DNA of 9,727 bases from Clostridia bacterium. Lineage in GTDB: Bacteria > Bacillota > Clostridia > Christensenellales > Aristaeellaceae. Position 1 is the stretch's first letter. Every line of letters starts with the position of its first letter. This document shows, in pieces, positions 1 through 6,295 of this stretch. The notes under the pieces are model-generated. The model made no database searches. It was not told the DNA's origin and saw only the letters and a list, made by a program, of their open reading frames with translations. The translations under genes and the position numbers were made by a program. The stretch spans positions 1 through 9,727 of the forward strand of contig JAFZLE010000154.1 in NCBI GenBank assembly GCA_017551645.1. Reading direction: 5' to 3'.

Positions 1-864
1 GCCCGCCTCGCTGGTGCCCATGGCGATGCCCAGCACGTTGCCCGCGTTCAGCTCCATGGCGCCCGCCAGCGCGGTGACGTCGCCGTCGTTGGCGACTTCT
101 ATTGGGATATTGCCCAGATCCTTCGCCACGTCCGTGTAGATGGTGCGGCACTTTTTCTTGTCTTCGGGGGACAGGCTCATGAACAGGGACGCCACCATGG
201 CCCGGTTGTCGATGTACACGCCGGCAGAGGACACGCCTATCTTGTCCACGCGGGGCATATGCTCCGCGGCTTTGAGCATTGCGTTCTTGATGCCGTTGTA
301 GTGGTAGGCGGGGTCGGTCTGCTGCTTGGGCAGCCACACGATCTCTTCGCTGTACACGCTCTGCCCGTCGATCACCGCGGACACCTTCACGTCGCTGCCG
401 CCCGCGTCGAAGCCTATGCGGCAGCCGTCCAGGTGCTTGCCCACGGGGGCGGAGGACTCGTTGGTGGCAGGGGCGGCGTTCACGTCCTGGACGTACTCAA
501 CCGCGAATTCGGTCTCGTACACGCCGCTCATAAAGTCGTTGTCAAACGCCCTGGCGCCGTCCTTCGCGTAAGCCTTCGCTATGTGCTCGTACACGGGCTT
601 TGAGCCGGAGATCACTATCTTCCAGCCGCCGTATACCCACAGCAGCGTTTTTACCAGCCTTTCCACCACGCGGAAGTTGTCTTCGTCCCGGGTGCCGTCC
701 TTAAAGATGTCCATTTTCACGGTGTGCACGTAGCCCTTATTGCGCTCCACGCTCACCGCGATGGGCTGCTTTTCGGAAGCGGCTACTGCCTGCTCGTACT
801 CCTCCACGTATTTGATCATGGGAGTAAAGCCGGGATCGTATACGGGAACCACTTTAAGCTGCAT
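1..864 (-). CDS. ROK-family sugar kinase-like protein, 3' end cut by window edge
   Basis: The first 288 codons are visible and the frame is still open at base 1, so the C-terminus is missing. Residues 149-288 look like a ROK (repressor, ORF, kinase) actin-like ATPase. There is a phosphate-binding motif GFDAGGSDVK at about 151-160, an asparagine-aspartate pair (N259, D260) in VANDGDVTALAGA that matches the ROK catalytic aspartate region, and GTSEAG at 283-288 in the place of the usual glycine-rich phosphate-2 loop. The ROK zinc motif would lie beyond the window. Residues 1-148 are an unusual N-terminal extension without a recognisable helix-turn-helix, which argues against a NagC-type repressor. 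The start is ATG 864, two bases after the nagA stop, with GGAGG at 875-879 inside the end of nagA (10-nt spacing), so translation is probably coupled. From its place beside nagA I infer an amino-sugar kinase, perhaps for GlcNAc or ManNAc; the substrate cannot be read from the sequence. Confidence 0.85.
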   Translation of the reverse strand, partial: MQLKVVPVYDPGFTPMIKYVEEYEQAVAASEKQPIAVSVERNKGYVHTVKMDIFKDGTRDEDNFRVVERLVKTLLWVYGGWKIVISGSKPVYEHIAKAYAKDGARAFDNDFMSGVYETEFAVEYVQDVNAAPATNESSAPVGKHLDGCRIGFDAGGSDVKVSAVIDGQSVYSEEIVWLPKQQTDPAYHYNGIKNAMLKAAEHMPRVDKIGVSSAGVYIDNRAMVASLFMSLSPEDKKKCRTIYTDVAKDLGNIPIEVANDGDVTALAGAMELNAGNVLGIAMGTSEAG

Positions 865-866
865 AA

Positions 867-2027
867 CTATTTATCCTCCCCGCTGTAGATCGTACGGCCG
901 CGCAGTATGGTGCGGCTGATGTTGAAATCGTCGTCCGCGAAGCAGAAGTCCGCGTCCTTGCCGGGCTTGATGGAGCCCTTCACGCCATCGATGCCCAGCG
1001 CTCTGGCCGGGTTCAGGCTGGCCATTTTTACCACTTTGTGGATGGGCAGGCGCTTCACGTTCAGGTGCATGTTGCGCACCGCCTCGTTGAGCTTTAACAC
1101 GCTGCCGGCGATGGTGCCGTCCGCCAGGCGGCACTCGATGCCCTTTACGAATATGGGCTGGCCGCCCAGGGAGTACTCGCCGTCGGGCATGCCGCCCGCG
1201 CGGGTGCAGTCCGTTATGAGCACAAGCTTGTCGCCCTTTAACTCGCTCACTATTTTGAACAGATTCCTGTTCACGTGGAAGGTGTCGGCGATGAGCTCGG
1301 TGGACAGCCGGCTGTCGCCCAGGGCGCAGCCCACCACGCCGGGATCCCGGTGCATGAGGGGAGTCATGGCGTTGAACAGGTGGGTGACGTGCCTTACGCC
1401 CGCCCTGACGCCCTTCTGCGCCTGCTCGAAGGTGGCGGAAGTGTGGCCCATGGAGATGAGCAGCTTGGGGAATTCCTTATGGATGCGCCTTAACGCCGCC
1501 AGGTTGCCCTTCATTTCGGGCGCCACGGTGAACACCTTTATGATGTCCGCGTACTTGGCTATGAACTCCGGGTCGCAGGGGCGGATGTGCTCGCCCGCCT
1601 GGGCACCCTTCTTGGAGGGATTGATGAACGGGCCCTCGGCGTTTATGCCCATTATCTGCGCGCCGTCGAAATTGTCCTTCTCGCTCTCCTTTTTAACGGT
1701 GCGGATGGCCTTGAACGCTTTTTCCAGCTCCGCGTAGCTCACCGTCATGGTGGTGGGCAGCCAGCTGGTCACGCCGTTTTTGGCGATGCCCCGCGCCATG
1801 GTGCGGATGCCCGCCGCCTTGCCGTCGGACGCGTCCTCGCCCAGGTACCCGTGGATGTGCATGTCCACCAGGCCCGGCAGCACGTACTTGCCCTGCGCGT
1901 CGATGATCTCGCAGTCTCTGACCTCGTTCTCGGGCACGATGCCTACGATCTTCTCGTCAAACAGCACCGCCTGTCCCGTGACGGTCGCGTTTTCAAGCAC
2001 TACGCGCCCGTTCACAATCGCTTTCAT
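867..2027 (-). CDS. nagA: N-acetylglucosamine-6-phosphate deacetylase
   Basis: This cytoplasmic amidohydrolase converts GlcNAc-6-phosphate to glucosamine-6-phosphate plus acetate, the first committed step in using GlcNAc or recycled cell-wall sugar. The protein is 386 aa, normal for the family. From the chosen start, visible landmarks are an HxH metal motif (H57, H59), EGPF with E131, GHTSA with H195, THLFNAM with H216, H251, and the catalytic aspartate D273 in ITDCTRAGG. As I recall them, E131, H195, H216, H251 and D273 carry the same numbers in Escherichia coli NagA. The E. coli enzyme lacks the HxH pair, so this one may bind two metals like the Bacillus-type enzymes. The ORF can be extended to a GTG at 2036, but that codon overlaps the ribosome binding site, so ATG 2027 is preferred. 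The Ig-like gene ends 25 nt upstream and the ROK gene begins 2 nt downstream. Confidence 0.96.
   Translation of the reverse strand: MKAIVNGRVVLENATVTGQAVLFDEKIVGIVPENEVRDCEIIDAQGKYVLPGLVDMHIHGYLGEDASDGKAAGIRTMARGIAKNGVTSWLPTTMTVSYAELEKAFKAIRTVKKESEKDNFDGAQIMGINAEGPFINPSKKGAQAGEHIRPCDPEFIAKYADIIKVFTVAPEMKGNLAALRRIHKEFPKLLISMGHTSATFEQAQKGVRAGVRHVTHLFNAMTPLMHRDPGVVGCALGDSRLSTELIADTFHVNRNLFKIVSELKGDKLVLITDCTRAGGMPDGEYSLGGQPIFVKGIECRLADGTIAGSVLKLNEAVRNMHLNVKRLPIHKVVKMASLNPARALGIDGVKGSIKPGKDADFCFADDDFNISRTILRGRTIYSGEDK
875..879 (-). promoter_or_regulatory. Ribosome binding site of the ROK gene
   Basis: GGAGG on the minus strand lies inside the last codons of nagA, 10 nt before the ATG at 864. It supports that start and suggests that translation of the ROK gene is coupled to nagA termination. 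Confidence 0.7.
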
Positions 2028-2035
2028 GTGTCTCA

Positions 2036-2041
2036 CCCCTC
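2036..2041 (-). promoter_or_regulatory. Ribosome binding site that decides the nagA start
   Basis: GAGGGG on the minus strand ends 8 nt before the ATG at 2027. It overlaps the in-frame GTG at 2034-2036, which therefore cannot be the real start. Confidence 0.75.
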
Positions 2042-2052
2042 GATTATATTAG

Positions 2053-4095
2053 TTATTTGACTTCTACCATTATTTCACGGCTCAGGCCGTTGTAGGTCTC
2101 CACTCTTATGCGGGCTATCCCCGCCTTTACGGCCACTATACGCCCGTCTTCCACCTTCGCCACGCCCGGGTCGAACGCCGTTACGGTGTAGCTGATATGG
2201 GTGTACGGCTGGTCGAACCTGGGCTCGAACGGCGCGCTCTCCCCCGCCTTCAGGCTAAGGAAATCGGTGAACATGCCGCCCTGGGCGACCTCGGTGTATC
2301 CCAGCGAAAAGCTTTCGGGCGCGGGGAGTGCCTGAAGCTCCACCCGGGCTTTCACGCCGCGGGACGTGGACGCTTCCGCCCAGCCGCTTCCCCCGGCGCC
2401 CAGCGCGGTGACGAGACCGTCATCCACGCGCAGGAGCTGCGGATCGCCGCTGGACCAGGAGAGTATGGAATACTCGCCCTCGTTAAAGCTTACGGGTATC
2501 TCAAGCGTATCGCCCTCGCCTATGGCGGCGCGGGTGAACGCGGGCGTCAGGCGCGTTGCCGCGGGGTACACCCTGATCCGCATCTTGGCGCTCGAGCCGC
2601 TTATCAGCCGGGCGGTCACGGTATACTCGCCCGGTTCAAGCGCGGTGAGCGTGCCTTCCCGGAGCCTTACCCCGGCGTCGGTGCAGGAGTACCTGATCTC
2701 TCCCGCACCGTCTATGTGCCGGGCTGAGAGAGTTATGCTGTCCCCCACGCCCGCGGCCATCTCTTCCTGCTCGAACCTGAGCCCCGCCGCGAGTTTTTCC
2801 ACTTTAAGAGTGCGGCGCAGCGTGAGCCCTCCCACTTCCGCCACCAGTTCGCCTTCGCCCTTTGACAGCGCGGCGATGCGGCCCTTGTCGTCCACGCTGA
2901 ACACCTTGGGCTCGGTAGAGTACAGTCTGAGCGTCACGCCCGGCACGGCTTCCCCGCTCAGGCTCGCCGTCTGGCTCTCGCCCACCGCCATGGTGTCGCT
3001 TGACAGTTCCAGTTCCAGGTTTTCCGGCGCGTCACGCACTATAAGCAGGCTTTCCCCGTACGCGCCGCCCGGCGCGGTAAAGCGCACATGAGCGGTGCCG
3101 GCTTTAAGCGCGTACAGCTTCCCGTCTTCATCCACGCGGGCGACGTCCTCCCGGGAACACACGGCGGTATACGCGCCGCTCCCGCCTTTCGTCTGGGCGC
3201 CGACGCTGACGCTGCCTCCGGTATACAGGTAATACACGCCCGTCTCAGGCACGACTTCCTGGGCAGGGGGCAGTACGGTAAAATACACTTCCGCCTGCCC
3301 GCCCATCTGGGCGATCACGGTTATTACGGCTTCGCCCGCCTTAAGGCAGGAGACGTATCCGTTTTCGTCCACAGTGAGCACTTTTTCGTCAGAGGAAGCG
3401 AACGAGACCGTTTCCTGCCAGCCTCCCTGAAGCTCGTAGACCAGCAAAGTGCCTTCGCAGGCGTATCCCTCCGCGTATTTTTCGGTCACTACCGTGGCGG
3501 GAGGGGGCAGCGGCACGCTGACGTCGCACTTTACGCTCAGCCCGTTCTCGGTCTCCAGATACACCTGGCATTCCCCGGGAGAAACGCCCGTGACGGTGCC
3601 GTGGCGGTCTACGGATGCCACATCCTCGTCGGTGGAATACCACCTTATAGAGGAGTAGGAGTTCTTGGTCATCCGGTACCTGAGTTTGTAGCTTTCCCCT
3701 ATCTGCAGCTCCATGCCGGTCTTGTCTATCTCCAGCTTGGAGGGGTTCTTATACACTTTTACCGTCAGGTTGGCGTATTTGTTCACGTCGTAGTACACGC
3801 TTATGCGGGCTTCGCCCATCACGTCGCCCGTGGTGAGCACGCCCTCGTCGTCGACCCTGGCAGTATAGTAACGGCTGGTGTGGTATACCGGCCTGTAATA
3901 CGGGTCATTGACCTGTATCAGGCGGGTCTCGCCCTTGCCCAGGCTCAGGGAGGTGATCACCTCGCCCCCCTCCACTTCGACGCTGCTCAGAACGATGGTG
4001 CCGTCAGCTCTTTCCCAGAACTGCCAGCCCTCGCCCAGGGCAGCGCACAGCACAAGCGCGGCAAGGCACGCCAGCAGACAGCACAGTTTCTTCAT
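2053..4095 (-). CDS. Secreted bacterial Ig-like (BIG2-type) repeat protein
   Basis: A 680-aa exported protein of unknown specific role. Residues 1-21 form a typical signal peptide (MKK, then a hydrophobic stretch rich in Leu, Ala and Cys) with a likely signal peptidase I site after ALG at 19-21. The rest reads as about eight tandem Ig-like units of 75-90 aa, at roughly 40-115, 116-193, 196-274, 275-354, 355-433, 434-510, 511-590 and 591-680. Each tends to carry the BIG2 pattern: an acidic ValAsp-x-x-Gly turn, a short strand, then LysAlaGly or SerProGlyGlu and a closing strand (for example VASVDRHGTVTGVSPGECQV in unit 2). I see no LPxTG, S-layer homology domain, C-terminal transmembrane segment or catalytic domain. 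BIG2 domains usually serve as spacers or adhesive modules on the cell surface. The ATG lies 11 nt after the glyS stop with no good ribosome binding site; the nearest GGAG is 17 nt away. Translation may rely on reinitiation after glyS. Confidence 0.85.
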   Translation of the reverse strand: MKKLCCLLACLAALVLCAALGEGWQFWERADGTIVLSSVEVEGGEVITSLSLGKGETRLIQVNDPYYRPVYHTSRYYTARVDDEGVLTTGDVMGEARISVYYDVNKYANLTVKVYKNPSKLEIDKTGMELQIGESYKLRYRMTKNSYSSIRWYSTDEDVASVDRHGTVTGVSPGECQVYLETENGLSVKCDVSVPLPPPATVVTEKYAEGYACEGTLLVYELQGGWQETVSFASSDEKVLTVDENGYVSCLKAGEAVITVIAQMGGQAEVYFTVLPPAQEVVPETGVYYLYTGGSVSVGAQTKGGSGAYTAVCSREDVARVDEDGKLYALKAGTAHVRFTAPGGAYGESLLIVRDAPENLELELSSDTMAVGESQTASLSGEAVPGVTLRLYSTEPKVFSVDDKGRIAALSKGEGELVAEVGGLTLRRTLKVEKLAAGLRFEQEEMAAGVGDSITLSARHIDGAGEIRYSCTDAGVRLREGTLTALEPGEYTVTARLISGSSAKMRIRVYPAATRLTPAFTRAAIGEGDTLEIPVSFNEGEYSILSWSSGDPQLLRVDDGLVTALGAGGSGWAEASTSRGVKARVELQALPAPESFSLGYTEVAQGGMFTDFLSLKAGESAPFEPRFDQPYTHISYTVTAFDPGVAKVEDGRIVAVKAGIARIRVETYNGLSREIMVEVK

Positions 4096-4106
4096 TGCTT
4101 ACGCGC

Positions 4107-5486
4107 TTAAAACTCCATTTTCGCTTCGATCCAGGCAGCCAGCTCGTTTATGTCCACCAGCTCCTGATCCATGGTGTCCCTGTCCCTCACGGTGACCTTG
4201 TTGGTCTCCAGGGTGTCAAAGTCCACCGTCACGCAGAAAGGCGTGCCCGCCTCGTCCTGCCTGCGGTAGCGCTTGCCTATGGAGCCGGTCTCGTCGTACT
4301 CGCACATGAAACGCTTGCTGAGCAGCGAGAACACTTCCTTCGCCTTGTCGCCCAGTTTGTTCTTCTGCAGGGGCAGCACCGCGCACTTGATGGGCGCCAG
4401 CGCGGGATGCAGGTGCAGCACGGTCCTGACCTCGCCGTTCTCCAGTTCCTGCTCGTCGTAGGCGTTGCACAGGAAAGCCAGCACGGCCCTGTCCACGCCC
4501 AGGGAAGGCTCCACGCAGTAGGGGATGTACTTTTCGTTGGTCACGGGGTCCAGATACTCCATGGACTTGCCGGAATGCTCCTGGTGCTGCTTAAGGTCGT
4601 AATCGGTCCTGTCCGCCACGCCCCACAGTTCGCCCCAGCCGAAGGGGAACAGGAACTCGAAGTCCGTGGTGGCCTTGGAATAGAACGCCAGCTTGTCTTT
4701 CTCGTGATCCCTCAGGCGCAGGTTCTCCTCTTTGACGCCCAGGGAGAGCAGCCAGTCGCGGCAGAAGGAGCGCCAGTACTCAAACCACTCCAGATCCGTG
4801 CCCGGCACGCAGAAGAACTCCAGCTCCATCTGCTCGAATTCCCTCACGCGGAATATGAAGTTGCCGGGAGTGATCTCGTTGCGGAAGGACTTGCCTATCT
4901 GGGCGATGCCCGCGGGCAGCTTTTTGCGGGTGGTGCGCATCACGTTCTGGAAGTTCACGAATATGCCCTGGGCGGTCTCGGGGCGCAGGTAGATCTCCGC
5001 CGCGGAATCCTCGTTCACGCCCTGATGGGTCTTGAACATCAGGTTGAACTGGCGGATGCCGGTAAAGTCGCTTTTCCCGCACACGGGGCAGGGAATGGCG
5101 TGCTGCTGGATATAGTCTTCCAGCTCCTTGTTGCTCCAGCCGTCGCCCGTCTCCTTGCCTTCGGTAAAGTCCTCAATGAGCTTGTCCGCGCGGAAGCGCG
5201 CCTTGCAGGCTTTGCAGTCCATGAGCGGGTCGTTGAAGCCGCCCACGTGGCCGGACGCCACCCACACCTCGCGGTTCATGAGTATCGCGCAGTCAACGCC
5301 GGTGTTGTAGGGGCTCTCCTGCACGAATTTCTTCCACCAGGCCTGTTTCACGTTGTTTTTGAACTCTACGCCCAGGGGACCGTAGTCCCAGGTATTGCTC
5401 AGGCCTCCGTATATCTCGCTTCCCGCGAAAATAAAGCCTTTGTTTTTGCACAGTGCGACCAGTTTGTCCATGGTTAGCGCAGCCAT
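4107..5486 (-). CDS. glyS: Glycyl-tRNA synthetase, single-chain dimeric type
   Basis: This class II aminoacyl-tRNA synthetase joins glycine to tRNA-Gly in the cytoplasm. At 459 aa it is the full-length homodimeric (alpha2) GlyRS, not the two-subunit alpha/beta type found in many other bacteria. Residues 18-40 carry the GlyRS N-terminal signature ([11 protein letters not shown], then NTWDYGPLG). Two CxxC pairs (C91/C94 and C133/C136) probably hold a zinc ion in the insertion. RPETAQG sits at 168-174, class II motif 2 at about 198-220 ([13 protein letters not shown]), and motif 3 at 326-333 (EPSLGVDR). Residues from about 360 to the end form the anticodon-binding domain. The start at 5486 has GGAGG 9 nt upstream. 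A 77-nt gap separates it from the isomerase gene upstream, too short for a classic T-box leader. The Ig-like protein gene follows 11 nt after its stop. Confidence 0.98.
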   Translation of the reverse strand: MAALTMDKLVALCKNKGFIFAGSEIYGGLSNTWDYGPLGVEFKNNVKQAWWKKFVQESPYNTGVDCAILMNREVWVASGHVGGFNDPLMDCKACKARFRADKLIEDFTEGKETGDGWSNKELEDYIQQHAIPCPVCGKSDFTGIRQFNLMFKTHQGVNEDSAAEIYLRPETAQGIFVNFQNVMRTTRKKLPAGIAQIGKSFRNEITPGNFIFRVREFEQMELEFFCVPGTDLEWFEYWRSFCRDWLLSLGVKEENLRLRDHEKDKLAFYSKATTDFEFLFPFGWGELWGVADRTDYDLKQHQEHSGKSMEYLDPVTNEKYIPYCVEPSLGVDRAVLAFLCNAYDEQELENGEVRTVLHLHPALAPIKCAVLPLQKNKLGDKAKEVFSLLSKRFMCEYDETGSIGKRYRRQDEAGTPFCVTVDFDTLETNKVTVRDRDTMDQELVDINELAAWIEAKMEF

Positions 5487-5495
5487 CTGTTATTT

Positions 5496-5500
5496 CCTCC
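5496..5500 (-). promoter_or_regulatory. Ribosome binding site of glyS
   Basis: GGAGG on the minus strand is 9 nt before the ATG at 5486. It supports that start over the in-frame internal ATG at residue 6. Confidence 0.75.
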
Positions 5501-5534
5501 AAACGTCAGTGTTGTTTATTGTTTATGTTATTCC

Positions 5535-5558
5535 CCGCTCTTCCTTCTGAAAGCGCGG
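5535..5558 (-). other. Imperfect hairpin in the glyS leader gap
   Basis: The 77-nt gap between the isomerase stop and glyS holds a 24-nt inverted repeat. On the minus strand CCGC pairs with GCGG, one G-A mismatch follows, then CTTTC pairs with GGAAG around a four-base AGAA loop: nine pairs in all, one of them G-T. It is followed by an A-rich stretch without a run of Ts, so it does not look like a standard intrinsic terminator. It could stabilise or process the mRNA end, act as a weak attenuator, or be chance in GC-rich DNA. I found no convincing -35/-10 promoter pair in the rest of the gap. Confidence 0.35.
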
Positions 5559-5563
5559 CAAGG

Positions 5564-6292
5564 TCAATCGTTTTCCTGCTTCCGCAGATACTTGAAGCAC
5601 TCGCGCGCCTCGCTCACGCCGTCTGGCTTCAGGCTCTCGCTCTCCACCACCATCAGCATTCCAAGCGCCTTTGCGGTGTCATAGGCTTCCTTTACGGGCG
5701 CGTCGCCGCAGCCCAGGGGCATGCCCGCACCGCGGCGGAAACCGTCCTTGATGTGGATACAGTCTATCCTGTCCTTCAGCCTCTCCAGTATGCCTTTGGC
5801 GGAGATGCCCGTCTGGTCGTAGTACCAGAAAGTATCTATCTCAAAGCGCAGGCCCGTTCTGTACACCAGCTGCTCGTGGATCATGCTGCCGTCACGGTTG
5901 GCCCTGAATTCATGGCCGTGGTTGTGGTAGCCCAGGGTGATGCCTTCGTCGGCAAGCTTAGGTATCAGCCTGTTCACGTTTGCGACGAACGCGTCCAGCT
6001 TCGCCTGGCAGGACAGGTCCGCTCCCGGGATAATGATGGAGGAACAGCCTATCTCCTTGTGATACCTGACCGTCCCCTCATAGTCGTTGAGTAACGGATC
6101 TATCCCCGTGTGCGTACCGCTGGCAATAAGGCCGAACTCGTCCAGCCACCTTTTTACGTCCGCCGCCTGGTTGCCGAAAAAGCCCGCGAACTCCACATAC
6201 TTGTAGCCGATGTCCGCAACCTGTTTGAGCGCGCCTTTCAGATCCCTGCCCGTAATGTCCCTGACAGAGTACATCTGCAGTCCGTATTCCAT
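5564..6292 (-). CDS. Sugar phosphate isomerase/epimerase (xylose isomerase-like TIM barrel)
   Basis: A 242-aa cytoplasmic protein of the AP-endonuclease-2/xylose isomerase-like TIM-barrel superfamily. The N-terminal GLQMYSVRD (4-12) is typical of this group. GYHNHGHEF at 121-129 resembles the IolE-like central motif. Likely metal ligands by family pattern are D153 (in FEIDTFWYYD), H180 (in CIHIKDG) and E217 (in VVESES). Family members isomerise, epimerise or dehydrate sugars and inositol derivatives, but the substrate cannot be told here; IolE, hydroxypyruvate isomerase and ketose epimerase are all possible relatives. It is a little shorter than many members (about 250-290 aa), with no sign of truncation. 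The ATG at 6292 is 3 nt after the parC stop and has AGGGGG at 6299-6304 inside the end of parC (6-nt spacing), so translation is probably coupled to the topoisomerase genes. No functional link to topoisomerase is implied. Confidence 0.9.
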   Translation of the reverse strand: MEYGLQMYSVRDITGRDLKGALKQVADIGYKYVEFAGFFGNQAADVKRWLDEFGLIASGTHTGIDPLLNDYEGTVRYHKEIGCSSIIIPGADLSCQAKLDAFVANVNRLIPKLADEGITLGYHNHGHEFRANRDGSMIHEQLVYRTGLRFEIDTFWYYDQTGISAKGILERLKDRIDCIHIKDGFRRGAGMPLGCGDAPVKEAYDTAKALGMLMVVESESLKPDGVSEARECFKYLRKQEND

Positions 6293-6295
6293 AGT

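Noticed and set aside
2028..2036. GTG at 2036 as the nagA start
   Set aside because: This codon overlaps the GAGGGG ribosome binding site, while ATG 2027 has ideal spacing and gives residue numbers matching E. coli NagA.
4033..4095. Lipoprotein signal on the Ig-like protein
   Set aside because: Cysteines at residues 5, 6, 10 and 17 do not sit in a good lipobox: the residue before Cys17 is Leu, and Cys10 would leave too short a hydrophobic region. A standard signal peptidase I site after residue 21 fits better.
3088..4110. Plus-strand open frame of 340 codons opposite the Ig-like gene
   Set aside because: It is an antisense shadow of low-complexity composition without motifs; the minus-strand frame has a signal peptide and repeat pattern.
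4095..5477. Plus-strand open frame of 460 codons opposite glyS
   Set aside because: It exactly shadows glyS, is rich in Ala, Val, Gly, Leu and His, shows no domain motif, and is explained by GC-rich codon use leaving few stops on the other strand. The glyS reading has all class II motifs.
5535..5558. The hairpin as a Rho-independent terminator after the isomerase gene
   Set aside because: The stem has a mismatch and a G-T pair, and it is followed by an A-rich stretch, not a T-run.
5487..5563. A sigma-70 type promoter upstream of glyS
   Set aside because: The best -10-like hexamer (TAACAT) matches only four of six bases and the best-spaced -35 candidate only three of six, too weak to claim.
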